A DNA stretch of 64,000 nt from Actibacterium sp. 188UL27-1 (GTDB taxonomy: Bacteria > Pseudomonadota > Alphaproteobacteria > Rhodobacterales > Rhodobacteraceae). A model generated the notes under the pieces. The model was not told the origin of the DNA. It made no database searches and saw only the letters and a program-made list of their open reading frames with translations. The position numbers were made by a program, and so were the translations under genes. Below, in pieces: positions 1 to 8,140 of the stretch (position 1 is its first letter; every line of letters begins with the position of its first letter). The stretch is taken from the NCBI RefSeq assembly GCF_016901225.1, contig NZ_JAFEUL010000003.1:186001-250000 (forward strand), written 5' to 3'.

Positions 1-300
1 GATCAACAAGATCCTGAAAAGGCTTGGGCGCAACGCGCATATCGACACAGTTCGATCCAGGTACCTCAACGACATAGTCGAGCAAGACCACCGGTTCATA
101 AAACGCCACACGCGACCAGTGCTCGGGTTCAAGTCATTCACATCGGCAGCAGCAACACTGGACGGAATTGAGACAGCAAACATGATCAGGAAGGACCAGC
201 TCGGAAACCGATGCCCGTTCGCAGCATTCGCAAGTCTCGCAGCCTAAGCGATGTAACGGTTTGATCGATCTAGGCGAAGCCGAAACTTTGCGACGCAACC
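1..300 (+). mobile_element. Right end of an IS6-family insertion sequence
   Basis: The left edge of the window lies inside an IS6 (IS26-like) element. Its transposase 3' end is at 2-247, and a probable right terminal inverted repeat is at 287-300 (TTTGCGACGCAACC). The repeat matches the usual IS6 end TTTGCAACAGAACC at 11 of 14 positions. The left half lies outside the window, so completeness and any target duplication cannot be judged. Confidence 0.7.
2..247 (+). CDS. IS6-family transposase, C-terminal part (runs off left edge)
   Basis: This is the last 81 codons of a DDE transposase, open from the left edge to a TAA stop. The segment EQDHRFIKR followed by PVLGFKSF and then GIETANMIRK is the conserved end of IS6/IS26-type transposases. 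The Glu of VEQDH is the expected third catalytic carboxylate, and it is present. The enzyme moves the element by replicative cointegrate formation. The visible part has no lesion, but most of the catalytic domain lies outside the window. The family call is firm; activity is unknown. Confidence 0.85.
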   Translation: MNKILKRLGRNAHIDTVRSRYLNDIVEQDHRFIKRHTRPVLGFKSFTSAAATLDGIETANMIRKDQLGNRCPFAAFASLAA

Positions 301-645
301 GTATTGCTGCTCTGACCGTGTGCGTGCCCTCCCGGCAGATTTGCGATACAAATCGCCTGATGGGTAACAGTGCGTGGCGCTGCCATGACGAACTTGTCCC
401 ATAAGGCTTCCTGTCCTTCCAACGAATGGATCACACCATCAAACACCTGGGCGCAAACTTTCCAAGGGAAAATCAGACCATGCGGGAGGCCTGGGCCACA
501 TTGGGCGGAGGCGATCTCGAAACTGCTGCCGGTCGCCCAACTGCAACGCAACGATCCAACCACAGACAGCACCGCCGTTGACGTCCAACCACCAATGATC
601 CAGCCTTGGATGTCATAGCTGATCCGCGTGCCATGATCGGGTCTG
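301..645. other. Gap between IS6 end and NDUFA9-like gene, no recognised gene
   Basis: Open frames exist on both strands (370-618 plus, 270-686 minus), but neither encoded peptide resembles a family I recognise, and they overlap each other and the end of the next gene. The minus-strand frame has some hydrophobic stretches. This is most likely flanking sequence disturbed by the insertion element. Confidence 0.4.
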
Positions 646-1626
646 TCAGGTCTTGAGATTGCGCGCCGAATCCTTGATGTCGGCATACTGGCCCGATGGG
701 CGGAAGCGCCACAAATAGTCCGGCAAGACCGCTGTCATCGCCATGGGCGCGATGCCCAGATCGGCAAATCCCTTGGCCCCCGGAGCCACAATATTGTCAG
801 TCGCCAAATTCTTGATCTGATCCCGGGTCAGCGCTGGCGTGATCAGTCCGCCGGTCACCTTGGCCGCCATGTCAAAGCCAAATCCCATCATGCGCGCAAT
901 GGGGAACGGGATATTTGCGACCAAGCGGCGACGGCGGATGACGCTCAGCATCAGGTCCATTAACTCGCGAAAGGTGTGGATGTCGGGGCCGCCCAGCTCG
1001 TAAATGCCGGGCGCGACCTCCCCTAGAACGGCTTTTTCGGCCGCTTGGGCCACGTCATCTACATAAACGGGCTGAAACCGGGTGTCTGCCCCGACGACAG
1101 GCAAAACGGGACCAAGCTGAGCCATCCCCGCAAAGCGATTGAAAAACTGGTCTTCCGGCCCGAACACGACCGAGGGACGCAGAATCACGGTATCCGGCAT
1201 GTGCTGCAAAACCAGATCCTCGCCCCTGGCTTTGGTCTGGGAATAGTCACTCTCGGCCGCCGCATCCGCTCCGATGGCAGAGAGCTGTACCATCCGGGTG
1301 ATCCCCTGGATCTGCGCCAGCCGCGCCACGCGGCCCGCCCCTTCGGCCTGCACGTCGTCGAAAGTGTTCTTGCCGCCTTCGGCCAGAATGCCCACGCAGT
1401 TCACCACCGCATCCGCACCAGCCAATGCAGCCTCAACCGATGCATCATCGCGGATATTGCACAGGACGGGCTCGACCTGACCCACAACGCCATATGTCCG
1501 CACGAACCCCGCCTCGTTGGGGCGCCGCACGGCCACCCGCACACGCCAACCTTGCTTGGCCATGCGCCGGGCAATGTATCGCCCGATAAAGCCTGAACCG
1601 CCGTAGATCGTGACAAGCTGTGACAT
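646..1626 (-). CDS. Complex I NDUFA9-like NAD(P)-binding protein (atypical SDR)
   Basis: This 326-residue protein has an N-terminal Rossmann motif GGSGFIGRYIA (residues about 9-19) and the SDR Tyr-x3-Lys pair in YSQTKARGE. It belongs to the extended/atypical SDR group that contains the mitochondrial complex I accessory subunit NDUFA9 and bacterial NAD-dependent epimerase-like proteins. In alphaproteobacteria such proteins are thought to bind NADPH and to associate with complex I or membrane quinone metabolism; the substrate is not known. The frame is full-length without lesions and is the last clearly healthy gene before the decaying region. It is transcribed away from the adjacent tRNA-Leu. 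Confidence 0.85.
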   Translation of the reverse strand: MSQLVTIYGGSGFIGRYIARRMAKQGWRVRVAVRRPNEAGFVRTYGVVGQVEPVLCNIRDDASVEAALAGADAVVNCVGILAEGGKNTFDDVQAEGAGRVARLAQIQGITRMVQLSAIGADAAAESDYSQTKARGEDLVLQHMPDTVILRPSVVFGPEDQFFNRFAGMAQLGPVLPVVGADTRFQPVYVDDVAQAAEKAVLGEVAPGIYELGGPDIHTFRELMDLMLSVIRRRRLVANIPFPIARMMGFGFDMAAKVTGGLITPALTRDQIKNLATDNIVAPGAKGFADLGIAPMAMTAVLPDYLWRFRPSGQYADIKDSARNLKT

Positions 1627-1730
1627 CGCATGCGCTCCTGCTGGATCCGTACAAAGCGCTGATACCCCGCGTCCCGCAGGACGACAACCGGCGGTGTCGT
1701 CGCGGAAGATCAGATTGCAGCGATTCAGCG

Positions 1731-1757
1731 TTGACAGCCCCGGTCCGCAATTATATC
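1731..1757 (+). promoter_or_regulatory. Putative promoter of tRNA-Leu
   Basis: TTGACA at 1731-1736 is followed after 15 bases by TATATC at 1752-1757, about 20 bases before the mature tRNA 5' end. The spacer is slightly short for a housekeeping promoter, so this is a plausible call, not a certain one. Confidence 0.45.
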
Positions 1758-1776
1758 CAACGCGTTCACGACACCG

Positions 1777-1863
1777 GCCCAGGTGGCGGAATTGGTAGAC
1801 GCGCTAGCTTCAGGTGCTAGTATTCGCAAGGATGTGGAGGTTCGAGTCCTCTCCTGGGCACCA
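1777..1863 (+). tRNA. tRNA-Leu (anticodon CAG)
   Basis: An 87-base cloverleaf with the long variable arm of a leucine tRNA. The acceptor stem is GCCCAGG (1777-1783) with CCTGGGC (1853-1859), followed by A and an encoded CCA. The anticodon stem CTAGC/GCTAG encloses TTCAGGT, giving anticodon CAG for CUG codons. The T-loop GGTTCGAGTCC is standard. The disrupted gene region starts downstream, so the tRNA is a possible island boundary, although no second copy of its 3' end was found. Confidence 0.97.
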
Positions 1864-2214
1864 TATCCCAAATTGGGATCTCCCGCTGCATCTAGCGCTT
1901 TCGATGGGTAACGCGGCTCCAGCGAGTTTAGGCTCCTCCTCGGCAATATCTGATGCCGAATTGGACGGCTAGTTTCAATATCAATCGACGCAGATGGATC
2001 TGTACCGCTCCGAGTGTTGCCAACAGTTTGACAGAAACGTCACTGCTGGTGCTCGCTTTTCCGTAACGTGGCATTTGGCTCCGCCTGATTAGTCAGCTTT
2101 CGTTCAGTAGCGCCTCATTATGTATGTGTTACTCGGTGTTTTCTTCGTATTTCCGGATGATGGCGGCGTTGTTTGAGCCGAGGCCCCGTGACGCCTCTCA
2201 TGAAGTCCGTTACA
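1864..2214. other. Non-coding stretch after tRNA-Leu
   Basis: There is no supportable gene. A short perfect inverted repeat (ATCCCAA/TTGGGAT) directly follows the tRNA at about 1865-1879 and might aid termination. The rest is lower in GC than the flanking genes and looks like worn sequence. Confidence 0.4.
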
Positions 2215-2718
2215 TCATTACTTCTACGATCAGAACTCTCACACCACCCTCAACGGCCGGAAAAATGTTTTCAAGCCAGCCAACTGGCTGATGAACTGTC
2301 GTTTGTCCTGGCCGAGACAAATAACGAAACGGAAAATCCGTTATGGAATGGCGAAATGCAGTGCCTGAAAACGTTTCCGAATTGCCGACCTCCGCTCGCC
2401 CGGCACCGTCCGACATGATCTTCCTGTCCACGCACGAGACCTGTTCCATGTGCCTTTCAGCGATCACCTAGGCGGGCTTTGACAATTTCTTTTACTTTTT
2501 CAGTCATACCGACAGCCGGGACAGTTTTTACATTCCCCATGATCTGAATATCCTCAGTGAGGTTTTCGATGTCGCTCCGGGTGGTTACCGATCATAGAAC
2601 ACCCACTGGCAGGCTTGGCCCATTTGCGGCGCTTTGACCAAGGTCCCGACCGCAGACCAAGATCACATGGCAGAACAGGCGCAGCGCCATGAGGACATGT
2701 CGGCGGTTTACCAAACCT
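2215..2718 (+). pseudogene. Nucleoside/cytidine deaminase-like pseudogene
   Basis: This is a remnant of a zinc-dependent deaminase of the nucleoside/deoxycytidylate fold. One frame reads AETNNETENPLWNGEMQCL, then a frameshift near 2385-2415 leads into a second frame reading FLSTHETCSMCLSAIT, a TAG at 2469-2471 where Trp is expected, AGFDNFFYFFSHTDSRDSF, and a second TAG at 2595-2597. The C-terminal part continues to about 2716 (ending near MSAVYQT). The zinc motif is damaged: HGE is NGE at 2347-2355, and the PCxxC Pro is Thr. Lesions are therefore a frameshift, two nonsense codons and loss of a catalytic His. The 5' limit is approximate. It cannot make an active enzyme. Confidence 0.75.
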
Positions 2719-2945
2719 CCACACCTGGCTCCTCAACCCCCTTGGCAGTGCGCGACGTGGCCTGGGATGACGCCGAGACGCGCGTGCCGCTGAACATCGC
2801 CGGGTCCGCACGGATTGCCGCGCAGGAGGGGCTGGGTTTCGCGGCCATCGAACCGTTGATGGACAGCGAAGCCACGACCGAACGGATCACCTATAACCGC
2901 GATCTGACCATTGATGTGGAAATCCGCGGCACGCCGGCCTTTGTG
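2719..2945 (+). pseudogene. DsbA-family thioredoxin-fold fragment
   Basis: In frame with the tail of the preceding deaminase remnant, the reading frame changes character at about 2720 and reads SARIAAQEGLGF, then MDSEATTERITYNRDL, then EIRGTPAFV. That is the helical insert and the cis-proline loop (GTPAFV) of DsbA/DSBA-like periplasmic disulfide proteins. The N-terminal CxxC part is missing, and the match stops right after the cis-Pro loop at about 2945. There the sequence switches to a minus-strand ferredoxin reductase remnant. The frame stays open to 3008 only by chance. This is a fragment of a once larger exported thiol-disulfide protein. Confidence 0.55.
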
Positions 2946-3300
2946 ACGCTGACCGGGCAACAGCGTATCCCGGAACCAGTGTTCCAACGGGTTTCGGCCG
3001 CAGAATGATCTGGTCGCCAACTTTGATCTTTTGCAGCCGCGATGTCAGGGGGCCATCCGGCACATTGATCGAGTAGAACTCCAATTCATCGGCCCAGGAC
3101 GGCGAGGCAATGGAATAGGCGCGCAACAGGGGCGTGCCGTCCTCCTTGGGCAAGCCGATCATCACAAACTCGCCCGACCGAAACCTAAGCGACCGCGGAC
3201 GACGAATCCGAAATGAAAACAACGTGTCGGTCCAATGGGTGACCGCCATGACGGCTTGGGTATCTGGCATCACTTTCAACGGAGCCGTCCGAACGTTCAT
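2945..3300 (-). pseudogene. fpr: Ferredoxin-NADP reductase, N-terminal fragment
   Basis: The start at 3300 (MNVRTAPLKVMPD) leads into VTHWTDTLFSFRI, FRSGEFVMIGLP, LLRAYSIASPSW and GDQIILRPKPVGTLV. This is the FAD-binding N-terminal half of bacterial Fpr (RAYS flavin-binding motif present). A one-base shift near 2975 moves the homologous continuation DTLLPGQR to another frame, and at about 2945 homology ends completely. The NADP-binding half is gone. The normal protein is about 270 residues; about 120 remain. The start is 2 bases after the fdxA stop, so the two formed one operon for reducing ferredoxin with NADPH. The remnant cannot be functional. Confidence 0.85.
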
Positions 3301-3301
3301 A

Positions 3302-3622
3302 TCATACCGCCTTGTCAGAGAAATGGGCATCCAGTTTTCTGGGCACGCCATCCATCTTGTCAGCGGTGGGCAACGGCTCTTTCGCCTCCACGATCACAGG
3401 CCAAAGCTCAGCATATTTGTGGTTAAAGGCGACCCAGCAGTCCATTTTGGCTTCGGTGTCCGGCCTTATGGCGTCAGCGGGACATTCCGGTTCGCACACA
3501 CCACAATCGATGCATTCATCCGGGTGGATCACCAGCATGTTCTCGCCCTCGTAGAAACGATTGGCGGGGCAGACCGATACGCAATCGGTATATTGGCACG
3601 CGATGCAATTGTCGGTAACCAC
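3302..3622 (-). pseudogene. fdxA: Ferredoxin FdxA, 5' end disrupted by IS
   Basis: From [13 protein letters not shown] onward the protein is a near-complete FdxA-type ferredoxin (3Fe-4S plus 4Fe-4S) of about 110 residues, with [12 protein letters not shown] and the usual acidic C-terminal tail. The insertion sequence at 3623-4440 interrupts codons 4-6. The lost first codons lie beyond the element at 4441-4458 on the minus strand and read ATA ACA TAC GTG GTC ACC, that is (M)TYVVT with the start ATG changed to ATA. All cluster cysteines remain. A TTG at 3637-3635 inside the element's terminal repeat is in frame and could in principle restart translation, but no ribosome-binding site is visible. 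It is probably not expressed. Confidence 0.85.
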
Positions 3623-3639
3623 GGCTCTGTTGCACAAAT
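3614..3639 (+). repeat. Target duplication and left inverted repeat of IS903-like element
   Basis: The 9-base target duplication GGTAACCAC is at 3614-3622 and the terminal repeat GGCTCTGTTGCACAAAT is at 3623-3639. The partner repeat at the other end matches 16 of 17 bases. The target duplication differs from its partner at one base, so the insertion is old enough to have mutated. Confidence 0.85.
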
Positions 3640-4440
3640 GCTATGGAGGATTCATCACGTGAATCCAGCCTGGTAGCTGGGCTGCATGGAGCAGACCTCC
3701 CCCCCCGATCTACAGGACCGGGAACTGGCCGGCCTATAACGAAGCGCTCAAGCGCCGTGGCTCGCTGACGATCTGGTTCGACCCCGAGATGAGCTGGGAT
3801 GCCTTGCCGACAGGCAGGCGTGGCCGCCAGCAGACCTATAGCGATGCCACCATCCAGATGTGCCTTTCGATGAAGGTGATATTCGGCATGGCGCTCAGGC
3901 AGACGACCGGCTTCGTCGAGAGCCTGCTGCAGCTGGTTGGCCTCGACTGGACGGTGCCTGACTTCAGCACCCTGTCCCGCCGCCAGAAGACCCTGGCTGT
4001 GAACATACCGTATCGCGGGTCCAAGGGGCCGCTGCACCTGCTGATCGACAGCACTGAGATCAAGGTTGAGGGCGAAGGCGAGTGGCACACACGCAAGCAT
4101 GGCGGCCCGCAAGAACGCCAAACAGTGGAAGACAGTCACAGCCGGCGCGGTCGCACGAAACGAAGCACCGCGGGCATTGAAATACCTCGATCGTGCCCTC
4201 TGGCGACGATGGAGCGGATACGACCGCCGAAGCCGCGTCGAAACGAAGAGGCACTGTGTGAAACTGCTGGGGCAGCGCCTCATGGCACGGCACTTCGACC
4301 GACAGGTCGCCGAGCTTCAGGTCCGTATCGCCGTTCTGAACGGCTACACCGCGCTCGGCATCCCTGTCACAGAGGCCGTGAGATAAGTCCGTTCGGGGAA
4401 AGGGGAACCTCGGCCATCAGGCAATTTGCGCAACAGAGCC
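3623..4440 (+). mobile_element. Degenerate IS5-family (IS903-like) insertion sequence in fdxA
   Basis: This 818-base element is bounded by 17-base terminal inverted repeats (3623-3639 and 4424-4440) and a 9-base target duplication. The 9-base duplication and the GGCTCTGTTG end fit the IS903 subgroup of the IS5 family. Full elements of this type are just over 1 kb, so about a quarter is missing. The missing part lies inside the transposase gene. With both ends intact, it could be moved only by a transposase supplied elsewhere. Confidence 0.85.
3686..4386 (+). pseudogene. IS5-family transposase pseudogene
   Basis: The probable start at 3686 (MEQTSPP) is out of frame by one base with the following IYRTGNWPAYNEALKRR, because of an eight-C run at 3699-3706 where seven would keep the frame. 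The frame then runs through MSWDALPTGRRGRQQTYSD and LLIDSTEIKVEGEGEW, which includes the first catalytic Asp. At about 4107 an internal deletion of roughly 240 bases joins it, out of frame, to the C-terminal part KNAKQWKTVTAG, RSRVETKRHC and NGYTALGIPVTEAV. The catalytic Glu lies in the RSRVETK block. Both the deletion and the frameshift are disabling. Confidence 0.9.
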
Positions 4441-4449
4441 GGTGACCAC
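4424..4449 (+). repeat. Right inverted repeat and target duplication of IS903-like element
   Basis: The terminal repeat ATTTGCGCAACAGAGCC is at 4424-4440 and the target duplication GGTGACCAC at 4441-4449. It is the partner of 3614-3639, with one mismatch in the repeat and one in the duplication. Confidence 0.85.
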
Positions 4450-4571
4450 GTATGTTATGCCATGATGTCCAATTGGATCTGCCCGACCCCCCTCGACCTG
4501 TCCGTCAACTAATTGCCATTGCACCCGCTCCGCTTTCGGCATGGTCATGTCAGCTAAGGGAGATCCGGCAC

Positions 4572-4848
4572 ATGATCGCGGGGTTAACAGCCAGCGCCGA
4601 TGCACAGCATTTGACGGTGACATGGGATAGCGGGGAACGCACCGAACTCTCTGCTTCGAAGCACGTGATGCAAGCACCCGCCGTCAGGTCTTCGACCATG
4701 AAGCGGTGACGGTCCTGCCAGGCATCCAGATCACCGGTCTGCGCCAGGTCGGCAATCACGGGGTGAGCGTTAACTTCTCCGACGGTCATGACCGCGCGAT
4801 CTACCCTTTGCCTATCTGCGCGAACTTTCGAACCAGTTTGACAACTAA
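4572..4848 (+). pseudogene. DUF971 (GBBH-like N-terminal domain) protein, broken
   Basis: The start at 4572 follows AAGGGAG. The sequence reads MIAGLTASADAQHLTVTW, then GERTELSA, after which the expected WLRDN region is damaged. Another frame continues with VTVLPGIQITGLRQVGNHGV and NFSDGHDRAIYP, and a third with FAYLRELSNQFDN to the TAA at 4846. These are the hallmarks of the small DUF971 domain, found alone or at the N-terminus of gamma-butyrobetaine hydroxylase and near Fe-S proteins. At least two frameshifts are needed to read it. It precedes the flavoprotein gene on the same strand and was likely its operon partner. Confidence 0.75.
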
Positions 4849-4908
4849 TTGACAGTAGGTCGCTGCAACGCGGCACAGACTAATATAATAGCGCTTTAGG
4901 AGCGTGTT

Positions 4909-6650
4909 ATGGACGAGGTTTCGGATGGACTGACGCAGGTCGACTGCGACATCCTGGTGATCATCGGCGGCGGAACAGACGGGCCCATGGCGGCGCTCAA
5001 GGCCAAGCGCAAAAACCCGGATGCAAACGTGGTTTTGCTGGACAAGGCGAATGTGAAACGATCCGGCGCCATCTGCATGGGCATGGATGGACTGAATAAC
5101 TCTGTCATTCCCGGCTACGCCACGCCCGAGCAATATACCAAAGAGATCACCATCGCGAATGATGGCATTTGCGATCAGGCTGCGGTCTATCGCTATGCCG
5201 AAGAATGATATGGCATCATCCAGGAGCTCGACAGTTTCCGGATCCGGTTTCAAAAGGATCAGAACGGCGAATATGATGTCAAAAAGGTGCATCATATCGG
5301 CACCTATGTTCTACCTATGCCCAATGGCGATACCGTCAAAAAGGCCTTCTACCGTCAGTTGCGCAAGGCCCGCATCAACATCGTCAACCGCTTCATGGCG
5401 ACCCGCCTGCTCACCGGCGAGGGTCGGGTAGGGGGTGCGATCTGTGTCAACACACGCAGCGCGGAGTTTCTCGTGGTCCTGGCCAGGCGGTCATCATGGG
5501 GTTGGGCGCTGCAGGGCGGCTTGGTCTGCCCACCAGCGGCTACCTCTATGGCACCTACGAGAACGCGTCTAATTCTGGTGAGGGTTACGCGATGGCGTAT
5601 CACGCTGGTGCAGGCCGTGCGAACCTCGAATGCGATCAGATCAACCCGTTGATCAAGGATTATAGCGGTCCGGCTTGCGCCTATGCGGCGGGCCCGACGG
5701 GAGCTACACGGCCAATGCGACCGGCGAACGGTTCATCGAATGTGACTACTGGTCGGGCCAGATGATGCAGGAGTTTTTTTGACGAATTGCAGGGCGACAA
5801 GGGGCCGGTTTACCTCAAACTCGACCACCTGGCCGAAGAGACGGTTGCCGAGATTGAGCGGGGGCTTCACATCGTCGAACGGCCAACACGCGGCCATTTC
5901 CACCAGGGGCGTGGCACCGACCACCGCAATCAAATGATCGAGATGCATATCTCGGCAATCGGCGTTTGCGCGGGGGATTCCGCATCCGGGATCTTTGTCG
6001 ACAAACACGCCCGTACAACGATCCCCGGGCTCTATGCGACCGGTGATATGGCCAACGTCCTGCACAATTACATGCTGGGCGTGTTCACAAACGGGGCTTT
6101 CGCGGGCCTCGATGCGGTGGATTACATAGCCGATAGGGACTTTGCCAGCTTTGACGACGCCGAGGTCGAGCGCGTCCGCGTGCTGGCGCCCACCAAACGT
6201 GACGACGGCATCCCGCCCAACCAGATCGAATACAAGACCCGCCGCTTGGGGAACGACTATCTGCAGCCGCACAAAGTCACCGCCAGGATGGCGCTTGCCC
6301 AGCAGCGCTTAGAAGAGGTGCGGGAAGACATGGAAAACGGCATGTATGTCCGCAATGACCACGAATTGATGCGCGCGCTTGAGGCTTCGACCATCCTCGA
6401 TTGTGCCGACATGGCCGGCGCCGCCTCGATGTATCGCACCGAAAGCCGCTGGGGCCTTTACCACAACCGCGTGGACTACGCGCGCGACGATGAAAATTGG
6501 TTCTGCCACACGATCCTGACCAAGGGCGATGATGGCAAACCGGCCCACCGCAAGCAGCATGTCGAACCCTACATCGTCGAAGTCGATGACGATGAAAAAG
6601 ACGCTTACTACAAGCAACGGGCCAGCGCCTCTTCCGTGGCCGCGGAATAG
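4909..6650 (+). pseudogene. AprA/fumarate-reductase-like flavoprotein, multiply broken
   Basis: This starts at 4909 after AGGAG and, when stitched, gives about 580 residues. It opens with the FAD dinucleotide motif (VIIGGGTDGPMAALKA), has AVIMGLGAAGRLGLPTSG in the middle, and ends with a flavin-site segment HARTTIPGLYATGDMA and a helical tail. It resembles the adenylylsulfate reductase alpha/fumarate reductase flavoprotein family. Lesions are an in-frame TGA at 5206-5208, a frameshift near 5483-5488, another near 5697-5702, and a return shift at the seven-T run 5774-5780. The last 287 codons are open. The Gly-rich motif has Thr in place of a usual Gly/Ala. The natural substrate is unknown; an APS reductase role is not implied by homology alone. 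Confidence 0.85.
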
Positions 6651-6665
6651 ACAGGAACAGTACCC

Positions 6666-6908
6666 ATGCCTCTCGCCCAAACCGCCACCACCGTACCGGT
6701 CGTTGTCGATAACGCGCTATGCATCACCAATAAAGGCTGCACCGTCTGCGTGGATGTCTGCCCGCTTGATGTGCTGCGCATCGTCGAAACCGATGACGGG
6801 ACCAAGACCGCTTACATGAAATATGACGAATGCTGGTACTGCATGCCGTGCGAGGCTAACTGCCCAACCAACGCGGTTATCGTGAACCTTACCTATTTGC
6901 TGAAATGA
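6666..6908 (+). CDS. Two-cluster [4Fe-4S] ferredoxin subunit (AprB-like)
   Basis: This 80-residue protein has eight cysteines in two blocks: C19, C25, C28 and C32-Pro, then C56, C59, C62 and C66-Pro (CWYCMPCEANCP). It is expected to hold two [4Fe-4S] clusters and pass electrons to or from the FAD of the upstream flavoprotein, as the AprB and SdhB-type partners do. At 80 residues it is about half the length of true AprB. The gene is intact, starts 16 bases after the flavoprotein stop and overlaps the next start by 4 bases (ATGA). With its flavoprotein partner broken, its present use is doubtful. Confidence 0.85.
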   Translation: MPLAQTATTVPVVVDNALCITNKGCTVCVDVCPLDVLRIVETDDGTKTAYMKYDECWYCMPCEANCPTNAVIVNLTYLLK

Positions 6909-7849
6909 GCCGCCTGCGACCGCGATCTTCGACGATATCCTGGATTTGGCAGAAGGTCTTGATGATCCGTCGCCGGGCGCCCGGATCATGGCGGTGATTG
7001 GCCTTGCCGACAGCGCGGATCCCGCTGCGATCCCGTATCTGGCAAAGGCCGTCACCGACCGGAATGCCGGGGTGCGCAAGCAAGTCGCCCAAGCCCTGAC
7101 CGATTTTCACGGGCCTGAAATCGCGGCGGCCCTTGTCTTGGCCCTGAACGACAGTGGCGCGGTGGTGGTCGAAGCCGCCGCCGAAAGCCTGACGGAGTTG
7201 AAGGATCCCGCGGCCGGTGACGCGATCCTGCCCCGCCTTGACGCCAGTGATGAGGTCAAGCTGGCCGCCTGCCTTGCCGGGATCAAGGAATTGCTCCGGC
7301 CCGAGGCTATGGGCACAGCGATCACGGCGCTCAAACACGCTTCCACTGTCGTCCGCATCCAGGCCGTGGGGGTCATCGGATGGTTGCAAGACGAGACGAC
7401 CTTGCCAGCCTTGCGCGACGCCGCACACGCAGGTCCGCCGCACCGCCCTTGCCGCTTTCGGGTTCCCTAAATCCGACCATGCCGAAACCACCTTGGTCAA
7501 CAGCCTGAAAGATCCGGAATGGATGGTGCGGGAGGCCGCCGCCGAAACATTGGCAAAATCGGGCGGCGCGCAATCGGTGCCCGCACTTCGAATCGCGCTG
7601 GATGATGAATTTTGGCAAGTCCGCTTAAAAGCCGTGCGGTCCCTCGGGCGTCTTGGCGCTGCTGAGGCTGCAATGCAAATCGGCCCGATGATGGATCTTC
7701 CCGTACCCTATCTGCGCAAAGAATGCGCCGCAGTTTTGGGGGAATTGGCCGTACCAGAAACGGTCCAGTTTCTTAAGAAATACGCAGATGACGCAGATCC
7801 AGACGTTCGTAAAAATGTTCGTTGGGCTTTAGGAAAACTCGCCGCCTGA
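6905..7849 (+). pseudogene. HEAT-repeat protein, frameshifted
   Basis: The ATG at 6905 overlaps the ferredoxin stop. After about five codons the frame must shift (6915-6930) to read AIFDDILDLAEGLDD, then a series of HEAT/PBS-lyase-type helical repeats with the pattern DPxxxVRxxAAxALxxL. A second frameshift near 7425-7436 moves the remaining repeats (RRTALAAFGFPKSD to RKNVRWALGKLAA) to another frame ending at 7849. The reconstructed length is about 310 residues with some eight repeats. Such proteins are scaffolds, sometimes for cofactor-containing enzymes. Its place between the ferredoxin and the transporter suggests assembly or partner binding. Two frameshifts make it a pseudogene. Confidence 0.8.
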
Positions 7850-8140
7850 ACCACCGGGTATCGCGATGAACATTACGCTCTCCAAGCTGGCCTTGGAGGG
7901 CTAAGCTGTCTGGATGAAATCCCTCCAAACTACTGATTTAAAACATTATTTTCAAATGAGATTCGTTTCAAAATCGTTAATCAACTTGCGCAAGCATCCC
8001 CATTTACCCACTTTCGTGCATTAATTTTAGGCATTCGGCAAATACTATTCGTTTTGGTCCATACGAAATTTTGCCCTGCGTAAAAACCGCCAAATACTAC
8101 CGCACAGATAATCATATTCTCTCTCCAACAGGGGGTAACC
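7850..8140 (+). promoter_or_regulatory. AT-rich leader before the solute-binding protein gene
   Basis: This 290-base gap is clearly richer in A and T than its surroundings. It holds a small hairpin at 7880-7898 (CTCCAAG/CTTGGAG, no T run) that may end the upstream transcript, a perfect 10-base palindrome CTTGCGCAAG near 7986-7995, and a strong ribosome-binding site AGGGGG before the ATG at 8141. The promoter for the transporter genes probably lies here, but no clear -35/-10 pair stands out. Confidence 0.45.

Noticed and set aside
270-686. 138-codon minus-strand open frame beside the NDUFA9-like gene
   Set aside because: It has no recognisable motif, overlaps the end of a real gene and the IS6 boundary, and reads like chance coding in GC-rich DNA.
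2459-2597. Minus-strand peptide ending in TEKVKEIVKARLGDR
   Set aside because: It is the antisense shadow of the deaminase remnant, whose plus-strand reading has clear family motifs.
2634-3008. Novel 124-residue protein
   Set aside because: The two halves match two unrelated families, and the tail runs over a minus-strand gene piece.
4909-6650. Name aprA (dissimilatory APS reductase)
   Set aside because: The family resemblance is general, the partner subunit is too short, and no other sulfur-oxidation gene is present.
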